Shown one piece after another: positions 7,468-15,689 of a stretch of DNA of 64,000 nucleotides. Positions within the stretch are counted from its first letter, which is position 1. Each line of letters starts with the position of its first letter. Origin of the DNA: Alteriqipengyuania abyssalis (GTDB lineage: Bacteria > Pseudomonadota > Alphaproteobacteria > Sphingomonadales > Sphingomonadaceae); contig NZ_JAHWXP010000003.1 in assembly GCF_019857185.1 (NCBI RefSeq), positions 186,001 to 250,000 on the forward strand, written 5' to 3'. The translations under genes were made by a program, and so were the position numbers. The notes under the pieces are model-generated. The model had not been told where the DNA came from. It ran no database searches and saw only the letters and a list, made by a program, of their open reading frames with translations.

Positions 7468-10400
7468 GCGGGCGCCACCGTCATGTCCTCGTCCAGAGAG
7501 TCGATCTCCTCGCGCAGCTTGGCGAGGTCGACGCTGCGCGGCTGCCCGAAACGGGCGATGGCGAGATAGAGCACCGGGGTCAGGAAAAGCGTGAAGACGC
7601 TGGCAATGCCGAGCCCGCCGAAGATCACCCAGCCGATCGACTGGCGTGCCTCGGCCCCTGCTCCGCTGGCAAGGATCAGGGGGAGTGCGCCGATTACCGT
7701 CGAGATCAGCGTCATGGTGATCGGACGCAGGCGGATCGCGGCCGCCTCCTCCACCGCTTCGCGCACGCCGCGGCCCTGATGGCGCAGCTGGTCGGCGAAC
7801 TCGACGATCAGCACCCCGTTCTTGGCCATAAGACCGATCAGCATCACCAGCCCGATCTGCGAATAGATGTTGAGCGATACGCCCGACAGGAACAGCGCGA
7901 ACACAGCTGCAGCCAGCGCGAAGGGCACGGTGAGCAGCACCACCAGCGCGCTCGTGAGGCTTTCGAACTGCGCGACCAGCACCAGGAACACGATGGCAAG
8001 GGCAAAGCCATAGGTTAGCGCCAGCGCGTTGGAGCTTTCCTCAAGGCTTTCCGCATCGCCCTGCAGCAGCATGTCGACATCCTCGGCCACTGTCTCCTCG
8101 GCCAGTCGCTCGATCTCGTCGACCGCGTCGCGCAGCGGCGTGCCCGCCGCGATGTCGGCATCGACCTCGATCGCACGGCGCTGTTCGGTCCGGTCGAGTT
8201 CGGCGGCAATCCCCTCTTCGACGATCGTGGTAAGCGCCGAAAGCGGCACCAGAGTATTGCCGCCCGCCGCACCGCCCGATCCGCGGACATAGAGATTGCG
8301 CAGGTCGTTGGGGTTGGTCACGCTGACCGCCTGCGCGGTAAGGAAGATCGGCACCGCCTGATCGCCTACGTTGAGATCGACCAGTTCTTCACCGCCCACC
8401 ATCGCCCGCAACGTCTGCGAAAGATCGTCGAGATCGACGCCGAGGTCCGACGCGCGCTGACGGTCGATCAGGACGGACAGCTGCGGCTGGGTCGGCTGGT
8501 AGGAAATTTCCGCGTTCGAGAGGATGTCCGACTGCGTGTCGATCGCGGTCGCCAGCGCATCCGCACTTGCGTAAATCCGGTCGTACTCCGCGCCGGTCAG
8601 CGCAACCTCCAGCCCTTCGCCCCCGCCGCCGAAGCTGAGCGTACCTCGGCCGCGGGCGCTGGTGCGCGATCCGGGGATCTCCGCCAGCGGGCCATTCAAT
8701 TCTTCCACGATCTCGGTCTGGCTGCGATCCCGCTCGCCCCAATCGGCCAGCTGCGCGGTCACGCGTACCCGGTTGGGATCGTAGCGGCCGACAATGGAAA
8801 AGGTGCTCTCGATCTCGCCACTGTCGAGATAGGGCTGGAGCACCTGTTCGATCTCGTCCAGCTCGCGGTCCATAAAGGCGAGGCCGACGCCGTCGGGGCC
8901 GGTCGCGTCGACCGTGACGACCCCGCGATCCTCGTCCGGCACCAGTTCGTTATCGAGCTGGGTGTAGAGGAACCCCGCGAGCCCCGCGATCAGCACCGAG
9001 CCGATGATCGTCGCACGCGGCGCGTCAAGCGCGCACTTCAACAGGCGGTCATAGCGCCCGGTGACGGCGGTGCCGAAGCGCGACAGGCGGCTCTTGCTCG
9101 CTTCATCGCCGTCCGCTTCATCACTGGTCAGATCGAACTTCGCGGCGAGCGCGGGCACCAGCGACAGCGCGACGAAGCTGGACAGGATCACCGCAACTGC
9201 CAGCACGAAGCCGAATTCACGGAACAGCCGCCCGGTCTCCGACGGCAGAAAGCTGATCGGCACGAAGACCGAGACGAGCACGGCGGTGGTCGCAACGACG
9301 GCAAAGAACACCTGCCGCGTACCGACGACCGCCGCCGCGCGCCTGCCCAGTCCCTTGTTCTGCAACCGCTGGCAGTTCTCCAGCACCACGATCGCGTCGT
9401 CGACGATCAGCCCCGTTGCCAGCACCAGTGCCAGCAGGGTCAGCAGGTTGATCGAGAAGCCCATCAGCCAGATGCCCGCGATCACGCCGACCAGCGCGAC
9501 GGGAATGGTGGTGCTGGGGACCATCGTGGGCCGCCACGCGCGGAAGAAGATCAGCATGGTCGCAACCACCACGAGGATCGTAAAGCCGAGCGTGATCAGC
9601 ACCTCGCGCACCGAGATGCGGATGAACTCGGCATCGTCGGATACGATCTGGACCTCAACGTCGTCGAACCGCCGGTTGACCCGTTCCACCGCCTGCCGGA
9701 TCGAGTCCGAAATCTCGATCGTGTTGGAACTGGCCTGTCGCACCACGCCCAGCCCGATGATCGGCCGCCCGTCGAGGCGCACGAAGTTGCTGGCATTGGC
9801 GGGTGCCAAGTCCGCTTGCGCGACATCACCCACCCGCACGTTGCCGCTGACGATCACATTCTCGATCCGCTCCGGCTCGGTCGCGCTCGCATCGGCGCGC
9901 ACGACGAGGCTCTGCGCGTCGGAGCGGAACGAGCCGACCGGCACATCGAACGGGGCATTCTCCAACGCATCGGCGACATCTGTCAGCGTCAGGCCGAAGC
10001 GGTTGAGGCGCAGCGGATCGACCGCGACGCGCATCTGCCGTTCGCGCGCGCCGAACGGATCGATGCTGGCTACGCCCTCCGCAGTCAGAAGTTCGGGAAT
10101 GATGTCGTTGTCGACCAGCCGGGTCAGCTCCGCCTGGTCGTAGGCATCGCTCAGAACGGCGAGCGTCATGATCGGCTGCGCGTCCTGATCGGCCTTCACC
10201 ACCGTTACCTGCTCGACCCGCTCGGGCAGGTCGCGCTGCGTCCGGCTGACCGCCTCGCGCACGTCGGTTGCCGCGGTGTCGAGGTCGACGCCGGGGTTGA
10301 ACTCGACCCGGATGCGCGAATTGTTCTCCTCGCTCGACGAGCTGATCTGGCGCACGCCCGAAACGCGCGCGACCGCATCTTCGAGGATACTGGTGACCTC

Positions 10401-10595
10401 CGCATCCATCGTTTCCGGCGCGGCACCGGGCAGGCTGGCGGTGACCGAGACGATCGGCCGGTCGACATTGGGCAGCTCGCGAACCTCCACGCCGATCAGC
10501 GCGGCGATCCCCGCGATCACGATCAGCAGGTTGAGCACGCCGATCAGCAGCGGTCGCTTGACCGCCAGCATGGGCAGATCGAAGCTAGTCGCCAT
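7464..10595 (-). CDS. RND multidrug efflux permease, AcrB/HAE1 type
   Basis: This is the inner-membrane proton/drug antiporter of the tripartite pump, 1043 aa from ATG 10595. It shows the twofold RND layout: a membrane helix at about residues 14-33, a large periplasmic porter loop, TM4 with the proton-relay pair in GLIVDDAIVVLEN, and TM10 with the conserved lysine in GLMAKNGVLIVEF. The start is set by homology to other pumps, which open just before the first helix. It overlaps the adaptor gene by 11 bases, and a start at 10631 would add 12 unlikely residues. The sequence does not fix the substrate; the class usually exports hydrophobic drugs. Confidence 0.95.
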   Translation of the reverse strand: MATSFDLPMLAVKRPLLIGVLNLLIVIAGIAALIGVEVRELPNVDRPIVSVTASLPGAAPETMDAEVTSILEDAVARVSGVRQISSSSEENNSRIRVEFNPGVDLDTAATDVREAVSRTQRDLPERVEQVTVVKADQDAQPIMTLAVLSDAYDQAELTRLVDNDIIPELLTAEGVASIDPFGARERQMRVAVDPLRLNRFGLTLTDVADALENAPFDVPVGSFRSDAQSLVVRADASATEPERIENVIVSGNVRVGDVAQADLAPANASNFVRLDGRPIIGLGVVRQASSNTIEISDSIRQAVERVNRRFDDVEVQIVSDDAEFIRISVREVLITLGFTILVVVATMLIFFRAWRPTMVPSTTIPVALVGVIAGIWLMGFSINLLTLLALVLATGLIVDDAIVVLENCQRLQNKGLGRRAAAVVGTRQVFFAVVATTAVLVSVFVPISFLPSETGRLFREFGFVLAVAVILSSFVALSLVPALAAKFDLTSDEADGDEASKSRLSRFGTAVTGRYDRLLKCALDAPRATIIGSVLIAGLAGFLYTQLDNELVPDEDRGVVTVDATGPDGVGLAFMDRELDEIEQVLQPYLDSGEIESTFSIVGRYDPNRVRVTAQLADWGERDRSQTEIVEELNGPLAEIPGSRTSARGRGTLSFGGGGEGLEVALTGAEYDRIYASADALATAIDTQSDILSNAEISYQPTQPQLSVLIDRQRASDLGVDLDDLSQTLRAMVGGEELVDLNVGDQAVPIFLTAQAVSVTNPNDLRNLYVRGSGGAAGGNTLVPLSALTTIVEEGIAAELDRTEQRRAIEVDADIAAGTPLRDAVDEIERLAEETVAEDVDMLLQGDAESLEESSNALALTYGFALAIVFLVLVAQFESLTSALVVLLTVPFALAAAVFALFLSGVSLNIYSQIGLVMLIGLMAKNGVLIVEFADQLRHQGRGVREAVEEAAAIRLRPITMTLISTVIGALPLILASGAGAEARQSIGWVIFGGLGIASVFTLFLTPVLYLAIARFGQPRSVDLAKLREEIDSLDEDMTVAPA

Positions 10596-11676
10596 CGCCG
10601 CCGCGTACCGGGCGCTGCTCGACGCGGACATCCTGTTCGGTCTGGCGCGCCTGGCGGACGAGGCGAATGTCCTGCCCGTCGCGGACCTTCTGCACGCCTT
10701 CCACGATCACCCGGTCGTTGCGGGTAATCTGCCCGTCGACGAACACCCGGCCATCACGGCGCGAGGTGATGGTGACGGGCACGCGCACCGCCTTGCCATC
10801 ACGAACGAGGAACAGGTGCGATCCCTCCCCGCCCCAGACGATCGCCTCTTCGGGCACGGCGGCGCGCATCGTGCCGCGCTGGGTGAACTGGACGCGGAAG
10901 CTCATGCCGGGGCGCAGCCTGTCATCGCGGTTGGGGATGGCGGTGCGCACGATGAAATCGCGGCTGTCCTGCGAAACGCGGTTGTCGGTCGCGACCACCT
11001 CTGCCTCGATTGTGCGTCCGGGTTCGGAGAATGGCGTCACCTCCACCGTGTCGCCTGGGCTCAGCTTCGCGAAGACCTCCTCTGGCGCGGAAAAATCGAC
11101 ATAGAGCGTGCCGCGCTGATCGATCTGCGTGATCGGCGTAGAGTCGTTGACGCGGTCACCCGCATCGACGTCGGTCAGCCCAACATGGCCGGAGAACGGC
11201 GCGCGCACCGTGCGGTCGGCCAGCGCCGTCTGTGCCTGCCGCAATTGCACCCGCGCGGCGGCAAGCGCGGTCTCACCCGCTTCGATCTGGCTCTCGGAAA
11301 TCGCCCCTGTATCCTCGATCCGGCGATAGCGGCCCAGCAGCTGGCTCGCCTCGCGCACCGAGACCTGCGCCGCTTCGACATCCAGCCGTTCCGCCCGGTC
11401 GTCCAGCTGCAGCAGCGGCGTGCCTTGCCGCACGTAGTCGCCGGCGCTGAACAGCACGCGGGTGACGCGGCCTGCGGTCTCAGGAAAAAGCTCGGCAGAA
11501 GTTGCCGCGCGGGCCGTGCCGATGGCTTCCACCTGCGACATCTCGGGAACAAAGCGCACCTCCTGCGCAACGACCGGCACTTCCTCGGCCGTTCGCTCGT
11601 CCTCCGCACCGGCGCAGGCAGCGAGCAGCAGGCCGATGCTGACGAGCACGAATATTCTGAGATCAAGCCGGGGCAT
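10585..11676 (-). CDS. RND efflux periplasmic adaptor (membrane fusion protein)
   Basis: The periplasmic adaptor links the RND pump to the outer-membrane channel. It has 363 aa and a lipoprotein signal with lipobox LAAC near residue 21. The order is beta-barrel strand, biotinyl-lipoyl half-motif, alpha-helical hairpin (about 90-150), second lipoyl half (RAPFSGHVGLTDVDAGDRV) and barrel domain. AGGAAGG lies a few bases before ATG 11676. As first gene of the efflux operon it faces the response-regulator gene across about 310 bases, which probably hold both promoters. Confidence 0.94.
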   Translation of the reverse strand: MPRLDLRIFVLVSIGLLLAACAGAEDERTAEEVPVVAQEVRFVPEMSQVEAIGTARAATSAELFPETAGRVTRVLFSAGDYVRQGTPLLQLDDRAERLDVEAAQVSVREASQLLGRYRRIEDTGAISESQIEAGETALAAARVQLRQAQTALADRTVRAPFSGHVGLTDVDAGDRVNDSTPITQIDQRGTLYVDFSAPEEVFAKLSPGDTVEVTPFSEPGRTIEAEVVATDNRVSQDSRDFIVRTAIPNRDDRLRPGMSFRVQFTQRGTMRAAVPEEAIVWGGEGSHLFLVRDGKAVRVPVTITSRRDGRVFVDGQITRNDRVIVEGVQKVRDGQDIRLVRQARQTEQDVRVEQRPVRGGDGD

Positions 11677-11985
11677 CGCCTTCCTGTCTATGGGAGTAGG
11701 TGTGTCGGCGAAAGGCTTTTCGGGTTCGCTGCCCTGCTTCCAACGCCGGACACGGCACAGGGTGCGAAAGAGCCGATTCGAAACGGCTCGAATTGAACGT
11801 GGTTCTTTGCGCCCGGTTGGTAAGCACGTTCCGGCGCCCTTGCCGCGCTGCCCGCAAGCTTGCAGATGTGGCGGGTCGCGATCGCTCGCGAAGATCGATC
11901 GGCTCCTTTTCGCACGGGTCTGAAACCGTCACGAACCGGTCACACGATGACGGCACGGCTGCGCGGCAAAGAGGTCGATCCAGCC
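11677..11985. promoter_or_regulatory. Divergent intergenic region, efflux operon / response regulator
   Basis: These 309 non-coding bases separate the adaptor gene and the response regulator, so both promoters should lie here. I see no clear palindromic operator or convincing sigma-70 pair. The arrangement suggests, but does not prove, that the regulator controls the pump. Confidence 0.45.
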
Positions 11986-12660
11986 ATGCGCAAGGTCAAT
12001 ATCCTGCTGACCGGGGAACTGCCCGGCCCCAGCCCGCAGAGCGCGGCGGGGGAGATGTTCGATTTCCAGAAGATCGGCCCCGGCGGCCCGTCCGCGCTGG
12101 TCGACGGGCCGACCTGGATATTTGTCGACTGGATCATGCCCGAAATCTCCGGGCTGGAAATGGTCCGCCGCCTGCGCGCCGACGATCGGCTGGCCGATGC
12201 CCACATCACCATCGTGCTGGAGCAGGACGACGACGAGGATCGCCGTCGCGCGATCAAGGCGGGTGCGGATGATTACGTGGTCGGCCCGCTCGATCGCAAC
12301 GGCGTGCTCGACCGCATCCTGACGCTTCAGTCGCAGCATGGAATCCAGCGCTCGCCGCCGCGCAAGCGGGTCGGCCTGCTCGAAGTCGTTCCCGCCGCGC
12401 AGCAGGCGCGGTGGGATGGCACGCCGCTGAAGCTGAGCCCGAACGAGTTCCGCCTGCTGCGCTTCCTCGTCGAACATCGCGACGAGGTACTCTCGCGCCA
12501 ACGGATCATCGAAGGGCTCGGCAAGCTGGAGCCGCCGATCGACGAACGCACGGTCGATGTGTGGATCGGGCGGCTGCGGCGGGCATTCCGGGCAGCGGAT
12601 GGGCCAGAGGCGATCCGCACGGTGCGCAAGCAGGGCTACGCCTTCGATCTGGAAGGCTGA
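11986..12660 (+). CDS. OmpR-type winged-helix response regulator with degenerate receiver
   Basis: This is a 224-aa DNA-binding protein. The receiver-like domain (1-115) keeps the phosphoacceptor aspartate at D48 (IFVDWIMPEISGLEM) and the AGADDY turn. It lacks the N-terminal acidic pair: the first strand reads VNILLTGELPG. The conserved Thr/Ser is E79 (IVLEQ) and the conserved Lys is G100 (VVGPL). The winged helix (about 125-222) is intact: SPNEFRLLRFLVEH, DERTVDVWIGRLRRAF and IRTVRKQGYAF. Upstream in-frame starts exist at 11947 and 11860, but MRKVNILL is where receivers normally begin. No histidine kinase is adjacent. It may act without phosphorylation, perhaps on the divergent efflux operon. 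Confidence 0.9.
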   Translation: MRKVNILLTGELPGPSPQSAAGEMFDFQKIGPGGPSALVDGPTWIFVDWIMPEISGLEMVRRLRADDRLADAHITIVLEQDDDEDRRRAIKAGADDYVVGPLDRNGVLDRILTLQSQHGIQRSPPRKRVGLLEVVPAAQQARWDGTPLKLSPNEFRLLRFLVEHRDEVLSRQRIIEGLGKLEPPIDERTVDVWIGRLRRAFRAADGPEAIRTVRKQGYAFDLEG

Positions 12661-12709
12661 GGCCGGATCGTCGCAGGGCCGCCCGCTTTCACTCCAGCAC
12701 TTGAAAAGA

Positions 12710-12738
12710 AAAGGCCCGCGGGATCACCGCGGGCCTTT
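12710..12738. terminator. Bidirectional rho-independent terminator
   Basis: A perfect 12-bp stem (AAAGGCCCGCGG at 12710-12721 with CCGCGGGCCTTT at 12727-12738) has loop GATCA. A-rich sequence precedes it and T-rich sequence follows, so it works in both directions. It separates the response regulator from the convergent TonB receptor gene. Confidence 0.9.
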
Positions 12739-12765
12739 CCAGTCCTGATGCGTGGGGGAGGCGCG

Positions 12766-15555
12766 TCAGAACTCGGCGGACAGCGACAGCGCGAAGCTCT
12801 GGCCGACCTCATAGCTGTTCACATCGACCCGGCCGCTGTCATTGGCGACGTATTCGTAATTGTCCGTCCCCGTGAGGTTGCGGGCCTCGAACTTCAGTTC
12901 CAGCGGCACGCCGCCCAGCTCGACGCCCTGCCGGATCACGAGGTCGAGCCTGGCGCCCGGCTTCTCGATCACGTCGGGCAGGCCGCCCGCGTTCTGGCCG
13001 AGACGGCTGGTCACGCGCTCGCTGGCGTAGGAGAACAGCAGCGTCACCTGGCTCAGCCGGTCGATATCCTCGAACCCGACCTGGATATTGGCAAGGTGAT
13101 CGGACTGGCCTGTCAGCGGATCGCCATCGCGGAACAGCGAGGTCGCATCGCGCGGGCTCGCCCCTACACCGGTGATGAAGATGAAGGTCTGGTCGCCCGG
13201 TTGCACCTGGATCTGCGACTGGGTGTAGGTGTAGTTCGCGATCAGCAGCGCGCGCTTGCTCTCGAAGAAGCCACCCAGATCGTAGAGGTCGTAGTTCCAC
13301 ACCAGCTCGGCCTCGGCCCCGTAGAGCTCTGCCTTGGGAGCGTTGGCGAAACTGGTCGACTGCGAGTTGTCGGTGAACTGTGAGAACGCCTCGATCGGGT
13401 TGTCGATCGACTTGTAGAAGCCCGCCAGCGAGACGCGGCTGCCCTGCCCGAAATAGTATTCGCCGCGCACTTCGGCGTTGAACAGCGTGCTGTCCTGCAA
13501 GGCCGGGTTACCCACGAAGGAGCGCAGGCTTTCCGGATCGGTATATTCCTGCAGCAGCAGTTCGCGGAACTGGGGACGGGCGATCGTTTTCGATGCGCTC
13601 GCACGCAGCTGCAGCCCGTTGTCGAACTGGTAGGTGATCGTGGCCGAAGGCAGCCAGTAGCCGTTCTCGATCGCGGTCACCGCGCCCAGATTGGGCTGGT
13701 TGGTGAAGACCTGCGCCGGGGCGACGGTCTGCTTGCCGTCTTCGTAGCGCACGCCCGCATCGATGGTCAGCCCGTCGACCGGCGTCAGATTGCCCTTCAG
13801 GTAGCCGGCAATCACTTTCAGCTGAGCGTCGAACGCAGGCGTATCCTCGGTCAGCTCACGCAGGTCCACCGGAGCCGACACGCCCGGCGCGGCGAAGCCG
13901 GGCACGTTCGAGGCCTCGATGATCGCGGGTGCGATCAGCAGGTCCGGGCGCAGCAAGGCGATGCCGTTGGGGAAGTTGCTCGGCGCGGTGAACTGGAACG
14001 CGCGGCGTTCCGAATAGCGCTGCGTATCGGTGTAGGCGGCGCCGGCGGTCAGCGACAGCACGTCGGGCATCACCGGCACGGTCAGATCGCCGCCGCCATA
14101 ATAGACCTTCTCGGTCAGATCGGAGAAGGCGACGGCCGCCTGTCCGCCGGGCAGGTTGTTGTCGAGCGGGTTGACGAAGTAATCGCCGTAGGGATCGTTC
14201 GGATTGTTGGTCCGCACGTAATCGAAGCGATATTCGTACGGGCTCTCGCGATCAGTCTGGGCATAGCCGCCGCGCAGGTCGAGCGAGATGTCGTTGCCGA
14301 GCTGGAATTCGCCGACCACCTGCGAGTCGAACAGCTGGCGTTCGAACCAGCCGTTCTGCTGGATCAGCTTGTCGAACCCGTCATCGCCCGAACCGACGAT
14401 GATCCGCCCCTGGCTGAGCGACGCCTGCTTGAGAACGTCGCGGATGAACACATTGGTCCAGCGAATCTTCTGATCGCCATACTCGAGCCCGAAGCCGAGC
14501 AGCCCGTTCAGCAGGATGCGGTTGTCGGTGACGAAGCGGCGGAAGTCGTCGGCCGGGGTAACGGTTTCCTGACGCACCGGCGTCTGGCTGAGGACGTTGC
14601 GGTTGCGCAGCGAGTTGCTCAGGTTGGCGGTGGCGATGATGCCCAGCTCCGCGTCGTCGCCGACGAAGAAGCTGGTTCCGCCGGTAAGGCCGCCCGACAT
14701 GTTGGGGCGCAGCTTGTCGGCCTTCTGGAGCACGATCAGGTTGGGCACGGAGAGCGTGCTGGCGATCGCCTGGCGCTGTTCCAGCGGCAGCTCTTCAAGC
14801 TCGACCGTTCCGTCGAGATAGGCCTGCAATGCAGGCTGCGGGTCGCGGCGACCACTCGCGAACCCGTACCAGTCCATGTCGCTGCCGTAGTACAGCAACC
14901 CATTCTCGAAGGTGGTTTCGGTATCGCCGCTGACACCGAGGCTGACCTTGAGGAAACTTTCGTCTGGGATCGCCTGCGTGGTCAGGTTGATCACGCCGCC
15001 ACCGAATTCGCCGGGGAAGTTGGCCGAGTAGGTCTTCTGGACCAGCGAGGAGGCGACGATGTCGGTCGGAAAGATGTCGAGCGGGACGACGCGGCTCAGC
15101 GGCTCGGGCGACGGCAGCGGAAGGCCGTTGAGCAGCGCGAGCGAATAGCGATCCCCAAGGCCGCGCACGAAGACGCGACCATTGCCGGTGTTGGACAGGC
15201 CGGTGACGCGGCTCAGCGCGCCGGCGATATCGCCTTCGCCCGTACGCGCGATGTCTTCGGTGCTCAGCACCGAGACGACCTGGCTGGAGCCGCGCGTGAT
15301 GTCGCGCGGGCCTCGACGGCCGGTTACCGTGATGACATTGCCGCCGGGAACCGAGACGTCGATGTCGCCCTCGTCCTGCTGGGCGGCATCGTTTTCGTCG
15401 GGGTTGATGGGCTCCTCAGCGGGCGTCTCGACCGCGGGCTGTGCCGCCGCGTTGCTGGTCTGGGCCGTACCCGTGTCTTGAGCGAATGCGACACCCGGGA
15501 AGGTGAGCGCGGTGGAGAGCAATAGCAGCCCTGCCAACTGCTTGCCGGTGGACAT
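12766..15555 (-). CDS. TonB-dependent outer-membrane receptor
   Basis: This is a TonB-gated outer-membrane importer, 929 aa from ATG 15555, with GAGGGGG upstream. It has a signal peptide ending near AFAQ and a low-complexity acidic linker. The plug domain (about 75-200) has ITVTGRRGPRD, a TonB-box-like start, and VFVRGLGDRYSLALLNGLPLPSPEP. A beta-barrel runs to the C-terminal phenylalanine (FALSLSAEF). The FVRGLGDRYS plug is typical of the receptors that sphingomonads pair with a surface lipoprotein; here that is the beta-helix gene just upstream. The substrate is unknown. Transcription from the lipoprotein gene must pass a strong hairpin, suggesting uneven expression of the pair. Confidence 0.94.
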   Translation of the reverse strand: MSTGKQLAGLLLLSTALTFPGVAFAQDTGTAQTSNAAAQPAVETPAEEPINPDENDAAQQDEGDIDVSVPGGNVITVTGRRGPRDITRGSSQVVSVLSTEDIARTGEGDIAGALSRVTGLSNTGNGRVFVRGLGDRYSLALLNGLPLPSPEPLSRVVPLDIFPTDIVASSLVQKTYSANFPGEFGGGVINLTTQAIPDESFLKVSLGVSGDTETTFENGLLYYGSDMDWYGFASGRRDPQPALQAYLDGTVELEELPLEQRQAIASTLSVPNLIVLQKADKLRPNMSGGLTGGTSFFVGDDAELGIIATANLSNSLRNRNVLSQTPVRQETVTPADDFRRFVTDNRILLNGLLGFGLEYGDQKIRWTNVFIRDVLKQASLSQGRIIVGSGDDGFDKLIQQNGWFERQLFDSQVVGEFQLGNDISLDLRGGYAQTDRESPYEYRFDYVRTNNPNDPYGDYFVNPLDNNLPGGQAAVAFSDLTEKVYYGGGDLTVPVMPDVLSLTAGAAYTDTQRYSERRAFQFTAPSNFPNGIALLRPDLLIAPAIIEASNVPGFAAPGVSAPVDLRELTEDTPAFDAQLKVIAGYLKGNLTPVDGLTIDAGVRYEDGKQTVAPAQVFTNQPNLGAVTAIENGYWLPSATITYQFDNGLQLRASASKTIARPQFRELLLQEYTDPESLRSFVGNPALQDSTLFNAEVRGEYYFGQGSRVSLAGFYKSIDNPIEAFSQFTDNSQSTSFANAPKAELYGAEAELVWNYDLYDLGGFFESKRALLIANYTYTQSQIQVQPGDQTFIFITGVGASPRDATSLFRDGDPLTGQSDHLANIQVGFEDIDRLSQVTLLFSYASERVTSRLGQNAGGLPDVIEKPGARLDLVIRQGVELGGVPLELKFEARNLTGTDNYEYVANDSGRVDVNSYEVGQSFALSLSAEF

Positions 15556-15637
15556 GGTATGAGACCCCCTCATGCTAAGGTCTTGAAAAACTGGTGCACC
15601 CGGGCCGCAATGGCCGGGGCGTCATCGAAAAATCGAG

Positions 15638-15680
15638 CAGGGGAGGAGCCCGGCGCACCCGCGCCCGGCCCCTCCCCCTG
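15638..15680 (-). terminator. Intercistronic hairpin between beta-helix lipoprotein and TonB receptor
   Basis: A long imperfect GC stem pairs 15638-15656 with 15661-15680. Read on the minus strand it is followed by CGATTTTTCG, a five-T run. It starts 10 bases after the lipoprotein stop and lies 82 bases before the receptor start. It has the form of a terminator or attenuator inside an operon. Confidence 0.7.
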
Positions 15681-15689
15681 TCGGCTCGA

